DNA from: Macrophomina tecta | Taxonomy: Eukaryota; Ascomycota; Dothideomycetes; Botryosphaeriales; Botryosphaeriaceae | Assembly (NCBI GenBank): GCA_024180945.1 | Contig: JAKSGN010000003.1 | Coordinates: forward strand, 310,001 to 374,000 | DNA length: 64,000 bases | Direction: 5' to 3' | In this document: in pieces, positions 55,288 through 64,000 of the stretch | How positions within the stretch are numbered: position 1 is the stretch's first letter | Layout: each line of letters starts with the position of its first letter | Made by a program: the position numbers and the translations under genes | Notes under the pieces: generated by a model | What the model saw: the letters and a program-made list of their open reading frames with translations, nothing else | Told to the model about the DNA's origin: nothing | Database searches by the model: none

Positions 55288-55599
55288 TGAAGCGGGAACG
55301 GAGGAATATCATCCGCTAAGACCCGGTGGCATAATGGTGAGGAAATAGAAAGGTAGAGAACATAGCAAACTATGTTGTGCTTTGAATGCAGCATATCCTC
55401 GGTGGAGATAGTCCAAGGAAGATAGTGAACAGGTACCGAACACGCTCCTCCAGGTATATGTTACTTGGTGGCGGCCAGTCACGTTACGTGCTTGAGAAGT
55501 AAATTTAGATACCATTCGACTTAGCTTTAGAATCTTAAAATTTCATAGAGTCTCATAAATTGTTACTATGTTCGATTTTGTTCGCGACAAAATAAACCG

Positions 55600-55870
55600 A
55601 CGGAGGAGGTCGTGCTGTCCCTGCTGGTGGCCCAGGCAACAACCCCTTTAGCATATCCTCATCTTCTCAACCAAGCGGCGCTGCGAGCCCTGATCCACTC
55701 CGGCGATTGATCCGGTTGGCAGATACTCGCATCGGCCATCCCGAAGCTGTTGAGCCTTCAGGAAGCAGGTGCTTCCCCAGAGCTCCATTAGGCCTTCTCT
55801 TACTAAGGTGTCCCTCGCAACGAAGCCGCAGATGCGCTAGCTAAGGCGGCGACGAGCGGGCCGGCACGCA
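55600..55870 (+). mobile_element. RNase-H C-terminal relic of a non-LTR retrotransposon
   Basis: At 55807-55860 the frame GVPRNEAADALAKAATSG matches the GH.GV.GNE.AD.LAK.A signature near the C-terminus of LINE/Tad RNase H. Upstream sequence back to about 55600 is in a disrupted frame. Boundaries are approximate. A separate, more GC-rich copy than the 54.4-kb relic. Confidence 0.6.
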
Positions 55871-56377
55871 GGTGCAGTGCCCGGTTGTGTGGCAGCCTCG
55901 TGGTTGCGTGGCCCAGTCGCGCATCATCTGGAGTCACGGGATCGCGCTGTGTCGATCGGTCGCGTCGCGTCGGAGCGGAGGGAGGCTTTGGTGTTGGGGA
56001 GCTGCGCCTGAGGCCCAGGCCGAGGAGCTTGGGGCTGCTGCGGGGCCCACCCACGCCTGGCAGCAGTGACACAGCCAGCAAAACAGCGGACAGACTGGGC
56101 GGGGCCGGCCTTTTGAGCTTGCGGGAAGCTCAACAGCGATGAGGCCTCCGCTCGTCCACCATTGACTCCGAGCATTGGCCTCGGACTCCGGTTGTGACCC
56201 AGCCGGAACGGAGCCTTTTTTTAGGCTCTCAACACAACAGGTACCCCGCCTGGATCGCCGGCCCCTGCACCACCTCGCTCAAACTGCCTCACGCCCATTG
56301 GTGCACGCCCTCCCAGTCACTGCTGCTCAAAACGGCTGCCCTTCAGCTTCCCTCCTCACACCACCCCCCACAACACC
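55871..56377. other. intergenic, biotin synthase upstream region
   Basis: GC-rich flank of the element relic and promoter of the biotin synthase gene. No gene seen. Confidence 0.5.
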
Positions 56378-57803
56378 ATGCAACCCCCAGCAGCCGCACG
56401 TCTGGCGCTCCGCCGCGCCCGCGCAGCCGCCCTGACATCCTCCCGTCGGCCCGTTGCCTCCTCCTCCACCCCCGCTCCCGTCCCGCGCCTGCAATGGCGC
56501 CGCGCGCTGAGCGGCCGCGCCAACATGTCCACCGTCGTCGAGGACCTCGGAAGCACGCCCTCGCCTCCGCCTCCCCCTCCAGCAGTTGCTTCGGAAACCA
56601 TCGAGGCTGAGCGCGCCGCCAATGCCCGCGAGATCCTGCGCAAGGCCGTCAATGCCACCGCGCCCCGCAACAACTGGACCAAAGAGGAAATCAGCGCCAT
56701 CTACTACCACCCCTTGATGGATCTGACTTTCCAGGCTGTAAGTGCCCTCCCTCCCCCCTCTACAACCAACTAGCATTCCCTTCCCAAGCCATTGGCCGCA
56801 CTCCTAAACCCCCCCCTCCACGGACCGCCTACCCAACACCTTCCACCAAGCCCAAACCACCACGACGGCGCTAACCGTCCCCCAACCACAGGGCCTCCTC
56901 CACCGCCGCTTCCACAACCCGGCCGAAGTCCAGCTCTGCACCCTCATGAACATCAAAACCGGCGGCTGCACCGAAGACTGCAGCTACTGCGCGCAGTCGA
57001 CGCGCTACCAGACCGGCGTGCAGCCCCAGCGCGCCGAATCCGTCGAGTCGGTCCTCGCGGCCGCGCGCGTCGCCAAGGCCAACGGCAGCACGCGCTTCTG
57101 CATGGGCGCCGCGTGGCGCGACATGCGCGGCCGCAAGAACGCGCTCAAGAACATCAAGGCGATGGTCGAGGGCGTGCGCGGCATGGGCATGGAGGCGTGC
57201 GTGACGCTGGGCATGATCGACGGCGCGCAGGCGCAGGAGCTCGCCGCCGCCGGCCTGACGGCGTACAACCACAACGTCGACACCAGCCGCGAGTTCTACC
57301 CCAGCGTCATCAGCACCCGCACCTACGACGAGCGCCTGCGCACGCTCGAGCACGTGCGCGCCGCCGGCATCAACGTGTGCTCCGGCGGCATCCTGGGCCT
57401 GGGCGAGAAGGGCGACGACCGGGTCGGCTTGCTGCACACGGTCGCCACGCTGCCCGCGCACCCGGAGAGCTTCCCCGTGAATGCGCTCGTGCCCATCAAG
57501 GGGACGCCGCTGGGCGAGCGCGAGCCCGTCGAGTTTTCGGCCGTGCTGCGGACGATTGCGACCGCGAGGCTTGTCATGCCCGAGACGATCATTCGCATTG
57601 CGGCGGGGAGGAAGACGATGAGCGAGGAGAAGCAGGCGCTGTGCTTCATGGCGGGCGCGAATGCGATTTTCACGGGCGAGAAGATGTTGACGACGGAGTG
57701 TAACGGGTGGGACGAGGATAGTGCTATGTTTGGGAGGTGGGGGCTCGAGCCGATGAGGAGCTTTGAGAAGAGTCCGAGGCCGGCGCCCGAGGTGCAGGCG
57801 TAG
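56378..57803 (+). CDS. BIO2: biotin synthase
   Basis: Radical-SAM enzyme inserting sulphur into dethiobiotin, the last step of biotin synthesis, in mitochondria. Exons 56378-56737 and 56892-57803; 423 aa. The 154-nt intron rejoins as LTFQA-GLLHRRFHNP. Radical-SAM cysteines in CTEDCSYC (Cys146, 150, 153). Other family blocks: MNIKTGGC, YNHNVDTSREFYPSVISTRT, GGILGLGE and NALVPIKGTPL, plus the arginine in ETIIRIAAGRKT that binds the [2Fe-2S] cluster. The first about 50 residues are rich in Ala/Arg/Ser with few acids, as in a mitochondrial presequence. It is convergent with the KAPA synthase gene 200 bp downstream, in a three-gene biotin cluster. Confidence 0.95.
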
Positions 57804-58002
57804 CTGCAGATGAGAAGCACGGGCATGGGCTGTCATGAAAAAGAGCGCCATTGATGACTTGAATACGATAGATATTTGCTTTTCCCACACATCTCGAAGA
57901 TTCAATGATCATGCACCGCCCTTGTACGTGAGAATAGAACTTCTCTGCTAACGCATCTAACAGAAACACTTTTACCTATTCCAATGCCTTCAATTTCTTC
58001 CC

Positions 58003-59621
58003 CTACAGCCTTGCCTTCGCCATCACGGCCCCCACAGCCTGCCCCCCACCACTGCTCTTCTCCTTCTCCTTCCTCTTTTCCCGCTCTTCCCTCACCCTCC
58101 CCTCCGCCCACCCTTTCACAGCCTTCACCAATCCCTCCACCTCTGCAAACGTGTTCCCAGCATGCAAACACACGCGCACTCTCTCCGCTCCCCGTGGAAC
58201 CGTCGGCGCCACGATCGCGCGCACCATGTAGCCGCGGGCTTGGCAGTACGTCGCCAGGCTGCGGGGGTGAGGAGTGAACAGGGGGATGATCGGCGAGAGG
58301 TTCGTCGTTTTGGGGAGGGGGCTGAGGGAGAGGATGGGAGCGGGGGCGGGCAGGGCGGCGATGAGGGCAGTGAGAAGGGTGTGGGTGTGGCGGATTAGGG
58401 CATGAAGTTGGGTGAGAAGCTAGATTGAAGATGTTATTGTGTGCCGGTGGGAATGAGGGAAGAGAGACTTACCGATTCGGTTTTGCCGGCGAGGAGGAGG
58501 TCGTAGGTGGCTTTGATAAGGGCCAGAGAGGGGTGGGAGGGTGCGGTGGTGTAGATAAGCGTGCGTGCGTAGTTGATAAGGTAAGAGCGGGTTGTGGGCG
58601 TGCAGAGGACGATGGCTGCAGCGGTGGTGGTGGGTTAGCATTCGTATTCACCGAAACCATGTATGAAGTCATATCCAGAGAGCGAGATGCGAGAAGCAAA
58701 AGGAAAAAAAAAAAAAAAAAATGGCGAACACTCACCGCCCTGTGCACCCAATGCCTTCCCAAACGTCACCACCCGCGCGAATACCCTGTCCTCGAACCCT
58801 AACTCACACACCAACCCGCGCCCCAACTCCCCAAACATGCCCGTCGCATGCGCCTCGTCCACAATCACGTACCCATTCCCCCGCGGCAGCATCGCCTCCA
58901 CCAGATCCAGCATCTCCCGCAGCGGCGCCACGTCCCCGTCCATACTGTACACGGCCTCCACTCCGAGGAACACGCTCACCTTCCCCTCGCGCACCCCTTC
59001 CACGCCGTGCACCACGTCCTCCAGCACCCGACGCAGTCCGCGCACGCTGTTGTGCGGGAAGGCGCGGCGGTGAGCGGGCGGCACGCGCGAGAGACGCATT
59101 CCGTCGTGGGCGCTTGCGTGGATCAGCTCGTCATAGATAACGACATCGCCTGGTTGGGGCAGGCTGGCAAAGACGCCGACGTTGGCTTCGAACCCCGAGT
59201 TGAAGAGGATGCCGGCGGGCGCGCGGTGGTGGTGCGGGATCAGCGTTTCGAGGTGCGCAGCGAGAGGGGTGTTGCCATCGAGGAGGCGGGAGCCGCGGGA
59301 GCCCAGGAGGGATGGGGCGGATGAGGTTGTGGAGATGGAGGATGAGGAGGAGACGGAGAGCGAGGAGGAAGGAGAAGAGGAAGAAGAGGACGGCGATGGA
59401 GAGCGAGAGCGGGGTGGAGGTGGGAAGGGGGACTGGAGGATGGAGAGGAAGGCAGCGCGGAGCTGCGGGTGGGTGGACAGGGAGAGGTAGTCGTTGGAGG
59501 AGAAATCGACGGTGTTGGGCGGGAGGGTGGTCAGGCGGCGGAGGAGCGAGCGGGTGTGGCGGCGGGCGAGAAGGCGGGTGTAGGTGTGTTCGAGGGGGGT
59601 GAGCTTGCGTACGTCGGCCAT
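58003..59621 (-). CDS. bioF: KAPA synthase (8-amino-7-oxononanoate synthase), peroxisomal
   Basis: PLP enzyme condensing pimeloyl-CoA (or equivalent) with alanine to KAPA. Exons 59621-58736, 58615-58473, 58419-58003; 481 aa. Introns of 120 and 53 nt keep frame (LGAQG-A-IVLCTPTTR; GKTES-LLTQLH). Motifs: VDFSSNDYLSLSTHP, GSRGSRLLDGNTPLAAHLE, DEAHATGMFGELGRG (Asp255, His258) and TFGKALGAQG with the PLP lysine Lys289. Residues about 64-103 form a serine/proline-rich insert absent from bacterial enzymes. The protein ends in AKARL: a PTS1-type ARL, fitting the known peroxisomal KAPA synthesis in Aspergillus. Divergent from the bifunctional BioDA gene. Intron 1 contains a long poly-T (minus strand). 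Confidence 0.93.
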
Positions 59622-60251
59622 CGCGGAACCCTCTCTTTCGCCGGGGGGAGGCAGACTGGATGGAAGCAGTGGTACAAGTCCCGAAAGGGAAAGTCGGTGG
59701 TGGTGCAGGAGTAGCGAATGGATATGCGGGGCAGACGGGGATCAGCAACAGCTGTCAGGTACACGTGTACCCTGTCGATCCTCAGCTCTTTCGGGTGTGC
59801 AGCGGTGTCGGCGGAGTCGGAGGCGACGGCTAGCGGGATAGCAGAGCCATTGAGACGGTGGTGAGTCAATTGGAGCAGCTTTCGGGTGGCCGATGGAGCT
59901 GTTGAGAGCTTGGCCGCGGCGCGTCGCGGTGTGGGGGCGCCGGGCGCGGCTTCGGCGCGCTCGGCTGGCGCAGAAACAGAACAAGCCCTCCCCCTCTCTT
60001 TCTCTACACCCGCCGGTCGCCTCAAGCCGCACGAAAATACGCCGTACGCCCCTCAACAATCCAGCGGCCCCACTGCGCCTCGCTCCTCCAGCTCAACCCA
60101 TTTCTCCGGCTCCCCAATCTTATCGCACCGACTCAGTCGCACGGGCCGCCGGTTTTGCCGCAGATCCTGCGTCATCTCTTCTGACATGCCCGTGATACCG
60201 TGACCGGCCACCGCGACGCGTCCTTTACACTCTCAGCTCACCCCGCTCACA
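59622..60251. promoter_or_regulatory. divergent promoter of bioF and bioDA
   Basis: 630 bp between two biotin-gene starts; the arrangement predicts joint control. No repeated motif was evident by eye. Confidence 0.6.
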
Positions 60252-63218
60252 ATGGTGCCCCTCGGCGGGCTGCTCTGGCGGTCGCGACGCGTCTATCAGA
60301 TCTGGGGCGCGAACACCGACGTCGGCAAAACCGTCATCTCCACCATCCTGTGCCTGGCTACAAGAGGAAAATTCAGGAAGGAGCACACTGCCTATCTCAA
60401 ACCCGTGTCTACCGGGCCTATCGAAGATGCTGATGACCAGTGTATGTCTTGCTAATCCCGCTCTCTTCCTGTACGCCCGGCTCACTACTTGCAGATGTTC
60501 CCGCTCCCGGGCTACCTAGCCCTGCCCGCAGCTGACCATCCGTTCTAGGTATGTCCTGAAGTACATTCGCAGCTGGAAGGGTACCGGTCGCCCTGATAAC
60601 GCTCTGAAATACGCTGCAAAGTGCCTCGTCCAGTATGATGAGCCTGTCAGTCCCGACATTGCTGCTGCCATGTCGGAGCAGGTTGGTCACTCTCGCCACC
60701 ACTGCAATCCTCGCTGACCCATTACAAGGGGGTTGTATCCGACTCCGACTTGCTCAAAGGTGTCCACGACTATGCATTGAAGTACTCTGGCGACCCCGGT
60801 TGGCTCTTTTTGGAGACTGCCGGCGGCGTTCATTCTCCCGGTCCTTCCGGCACCTCTCAAGCTGACCTTTACCGTCCCTTGAGGCTGCCTGCTATCCTGG
60901 TTGCTGACTCAAGGCTCGGCGGAATCTCAGCAACCATCAGTGCCTTCGAGTCTTTGAAAATGCGCGGCTACGACGTTGAAGCTGTTCTCATGTTCAAAAA
61001 CGACCAGTACCAGAACCACAACTACCTGTCCACCTACTTCAACAACTTCGGTATCCCCTGCACCACCGTTCACCATCCGCCCGAACGCAACGGGGACCCC
61101 GCGAAGGAGAAAGGCCCAATGCTAAGCTACTACCGGAGCATGATGAGATACAACCCCGTTCGCGACACCATAGATCACTTGGCCGAGAGACACAAGGACC
61201 GGCTGCGTGACCTCGAGTCCATGTCCACAGAAGCCCACAAAACTATCTGGTACCCCTTCACCCAGCAAAAGCTTCTCCCACCCGAGAAGATCACCGCTAT
61301 CGACTCTGCCTATGGAGACTACTTTCAGACCTTCTCGGCTGATCTGAACAAGATCGAGAAAGCCACTGAAGGCCAAACCGTCCCTGACCCTGCTAAAGGC
61401 ATATCTGCAGTCCCCCGCAAAGAAAGGAGCGCTTTTCGCGCCGCGCTCCCTGCCCGAATCAGACCACATATCCTTCGCGCATCTTTTGACGGTTCTGCTT
61501 CTTGGTGGACCCAAGGCCTCGGCCATGCCAATCCGCAACTCACCCTCGCCGCTGCCTACGCTGCTGGTCGCTACGGACACGTCATGTTCGCCGAGGCAGT
61601 TCATCAACCCGCACTAAAACTCGCTAAGATGCTACTGCGCGGCTCAAAGAACCCCCGTCTCTCCCGCGTCTTCTACTCGGACGACGGCTCCACCGCCACC
61701 GAAGTCGCCATTAAAATGGCTCTCCGTGCCTCCCGCGTCCGCTACGGCTGGGGTCCCCGCGAGCCTCTCGGCGTCATCGGCCTTAAAGGCAGCTACCACG
61801 GCGATACGATGGGTGCCATGGACGCCTCCGAGCCCTGCATCTACAACGAGAAAGTCGAATGGTATCAAGGCAAAGGCTTCTGGTTTGACTTTCCCACCGT
61901 CTCCATGAAACAGGGCGTCTGGACCATAGACATACCCGACGCCCTTTTAACCAACGGCAAAGTCAACACCTCGCCCTCCGCCACCTCGTTCGCCTCGCTC
62001 AACGCCATCTTCGACATCCATGCCCGCCAAAGCACCCCACTCTACGAGAGCTACTGCGCCTACGTCACCCGTACGCTTGCGAAGCTCAAACAGGAAGGCA
62101 GAAAATTTGGCGCCCTCATCCTCGAGCCCGTTGTCCTCGGCGCTGGCGGCATGCTCCTTGCCGACCCCCTCTTCCAGCGCGCCCTCGTCCAGACCGTCCG
62201 CCGCGAGCCGCACCTCTTCTCTGACACCGCTCCCGACACCGAAGCCTCTCCCGCTCTCGACACCGAAGCCTCTCCCGCTCCCGACCGTTCCTTCGACTGG
62301 TCCGGCCTGCCCGTCGTCTTCGACGAGGTTTTTACAGGCTTGTACCGCCTTGGTCGCTTCTCGGCCGCGTCGTTCCTCGGTGTGCAGCCGGATGTGGTGG
62401 TTAATGCGAAGCTCTTGACGGGCGGCCTGCTGCCCCTCGCGACGACCTGTGCAAGCGAGATGATTTTCAGGGCGTTTTCGAGTGAAGATAAGAGCGACGC
62501 GTTGCTCCATGGGCATAGCTATACCGCGCATGCGGTCGGGTGTCAGGTCGCGGTGGAGAGTTTGACGGGATTGCGCAGGTTGGAGAGAGAGGGCGTGTGG
62601 GAGCGAGCGGCGGAGAATTGGGCAAGGGAAGAAGACAATAGGGTGATTGAGGGAGAGGAGAGGGAGGAGGCGAGAGTGGTGGAGGTGGATGAAGATGGGG
62701 AATTGCTGGGTTGGGTGGATGGTGAAGCAGAAGCGGAGACGGAGAAGGGCGTCGAAGCGAAGGTGGAGGAGGAGAAGGAAACGAAGGCAAAGACGACGGA
62801 AAGGGAGGAGAAGGAAAAAGAGAAAAAGGTGCGGGTGTGGAGTGTGTGGTCAAAGGGTTTCGTGGATAATCTAAGTCGAAGGAGAAGTGTCGAAGGCGTA
62901 TGGGCACTGGGGAGCGTACTTGCGATTCGGCTGATGGATGAGGCCGGTGGTGAGTTTTTCCCTTTCTCACCCTTTTTCTGTCTGTCTTCCATTTCGTCGT
63001 TGTATGCTGACTGATCTACCTGTGAACCAGGCGGCTACGCTTCCAACGCTTCCCGCGCGCTTCAAGCGGAACTTTTCGAGGGCGAGCAACCGCACGCGTG
63101 GAACGTACATGCTAGAGTCCTAGGCAACGTGCTGTACCTTATGGCTTCGCAGACCTCCACCGAGGAGACGCTGCGGCAGTTAGAGGATTGCTTGCTGAGC
63201 GCTAATGCGCTACAGTGA
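60252..63218 (+). CDS. biA: bifunctional dethiobiotin synthetase / DAPA aminotransferase
   Basis: Fused BioD-BioA enzyme: transaminates KAPA to DAPA, then closes the ring to dethiobiotin. Four exons: 60252-60439, 60549-60681, 60729-62949, 63031-63218; 909 aa. Exon 1 uses donor GTGTATG; the joins read EDADDQ-YVLKYIRS, AMSEQ-GVVSDSDLL and EAGG-GYASNASRAL. BioD part: P-loop GANTDVGKT (Lys26), ETAGGVHSPGP. BioA part starts about residue 278 (KTIWYPFTQQ), with GSYHGDTMGAMDAS, VFDEVFTGLYRLGRF (Asp639) and PLP Lys668 in NAKLLTGG. Unusual: a 70-residue highly charged E/K insert (742-811, nt 62631-62840) and a tandem 24-bp duplication (62235-62282) encoding DTEASPAL/DTEASPAP. Third member of the biotin cluster. 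Confidence 0.95.
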
Positions 63219-63693
63219 TCTGGAATTTAGATGATGAGAGAAGGTGTGGGCGTAATTATACAAAGGATCGAAGGTAATTACGTTGCACTGGCCGCTTAGA
63301 CTCTCCTCAGAAGGGCAACACATCAATTGAATGGCAAACCATCTTGGGTCTGCCGGCTTCAGAGTAAAGGAAATGTAAAAGAGGAGCCATATGGTATCAC
63401 ATCTTGTGAATATTAAAAAATTACACAATCTATGCGCATCCCCCTTTCTTCTCTCCGTTTCAGTAAAGCGGGTAAGACATTTTCGAGAGGATATGGACCA
63501 CACTGCTTAAACATGTTGCGCATCACGAACCCATGGTCGAAGATGGTGAGCAGCAGCAACAAGTCTAGATGCTGATACGCAGGCTGATGGAACACGAGCG
63601 AGTACGAGCATAACAGAAGGGAGGGAAGATTCCCCGCAGCGGAAGTCTAGAGGGAATTCGAGCTACTTTCAGCCCCTACGTCCGCGAGGAAGC
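63219..63693. other. intergenic
   Basis: 3' flank of the biotin gene and region before the P450 relic. No gene seen. Confidence 0.5.
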
Positions 63694-64000
63694 GCCAGGA
63701 GCCTCTGATAAGTAACCATGTCGACCAATTGATCGAGCACGTACACCGCTCAGTCAAGCGGAACGCAGAATCCGATGTGCCCATGGTTAAGCTCAAAACT
63801 TACGAATCCCCGCCCAGCATTTGACATAATGTTCGACTTGGTCTTTGGCGAGCCGCTCGGATTGCTTCGACAGTCGGAGTACACGCCGTGGGTGAAAGCT
63901 GTGTTCGGCTTCAGAGCTGTCACGTATCCAGATGGAGAGCCTGCTGATTGGTAGACTCATCGGTAGTTTTATCCCTGCGTCTCTACTTGAGCAGCGTCGC
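63694..64000 (+). pseudogene. cytochrome P450 fragment, frameshifted (isotrichodermin-hydroxylase-like)
   Basis: Three frame segments in order match the helix-C-to-G part of fungal P450s of this group: QEPLISNHVDQLIEHVHRSV (63696 on), then after a shift FDIMFDLVFGEPLGLLRQSE with YTPWVKAVFG, and after another shift MESLLIGRLIGSFIPASLLE and QRR at the window edge. Intact relatives read ..FDIMADLTFGEPLGLLEGSEYTPWVKAI.. . No GT..AG pairs explain the shifts, so this is a relic. The heme-binding half lies outside the window. Substrate unknown. Confidence 0.7.

Noticed and set aside
56871..57905. 344-codon minus-strand frame opposite biotin synthase
   Set aside because: Antisense shadow; the plus strand carries CTEDCSYC and all biotin synthase blocks.

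Overview
The window looks like nuclear DNA of a filamentous ascomycete (Pezizomycotina, possibly Dothideomycetes; the class is a guess). Genes are monocistronic on both strands and carry short GT..AG introns of about 46-156 nt, often with a CTAAC/CTGAC-type branch site. Families include a Zn2Cys6 regulator, Dopey, an UNC93-like carrier, a Baeyer-Villiger monooxygenase and a fused BioD-BioA enzyme. There is no operon, rRNA or CRISPR, and I recognised no tRNA.

Left part (1-14 kb): the 3' end of a PACT-domain coiled-coil spindle-pole protein, then a secreted type-B carboxylesterase (minus). Next is a maltose/alpha-glucoside cluster: a Zn2Cys6 regulator (minus), an alpha-glucoside permease (minus) and a GH13 maltase (plus). 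Permease and maltase are divergent across a 1.04-kb promoter that holds three copies of a 19-bp motif, the best candidate regulatory element in the window.

Centre-left (14-34 kb): a gene-poor belt with a frameshifted small cysteine-rich secreted protein gene, an intact small secreted protein gene at 20.5 kb, the large dopA gene (1904 aa, 5 exons), a 1098-aa C2H2-like zinc-finger protein (4 exons) and a small two-exon Cys-rich gene at 33.2 kb.

Centre-right (34-56 kb): an accessory, decaying region. It holds a broken amidase, tandem repeats, a 302-aa secreted protein, a proline-rich disordered protein, a cysteine-rich secreted protein gene split by an in-frame TAG, and another decayed secreted-protein relic. 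These are followed by an UNC93-like carrier, a TauD-like dioxygenase that stops exactly where its distal metal ligand should be, an NmrA-like pseudogene, an intact-looking Baeyer-Villiger monooxygenase with an 11-nt exon, and RNase-H relics of non-LTR retrotransposons.

Right part (56-63 kb): a biotin cluster covering the known last steps. It has biotin synthase (plus), KAPA synthase ending in a PTS1-like ARL (minus), and a bifunctional dethiobiotin synthetase/DAPA aminotransferase (plus), the latter two divergent from a 630-bp promoter. KAPA is probably made in peroxisomes, converted to DAPA and dethiobiotin by the fused enzyme, and finished by mitochondrial biotin synthase. The window ends inside a decayed cytochrome P450.
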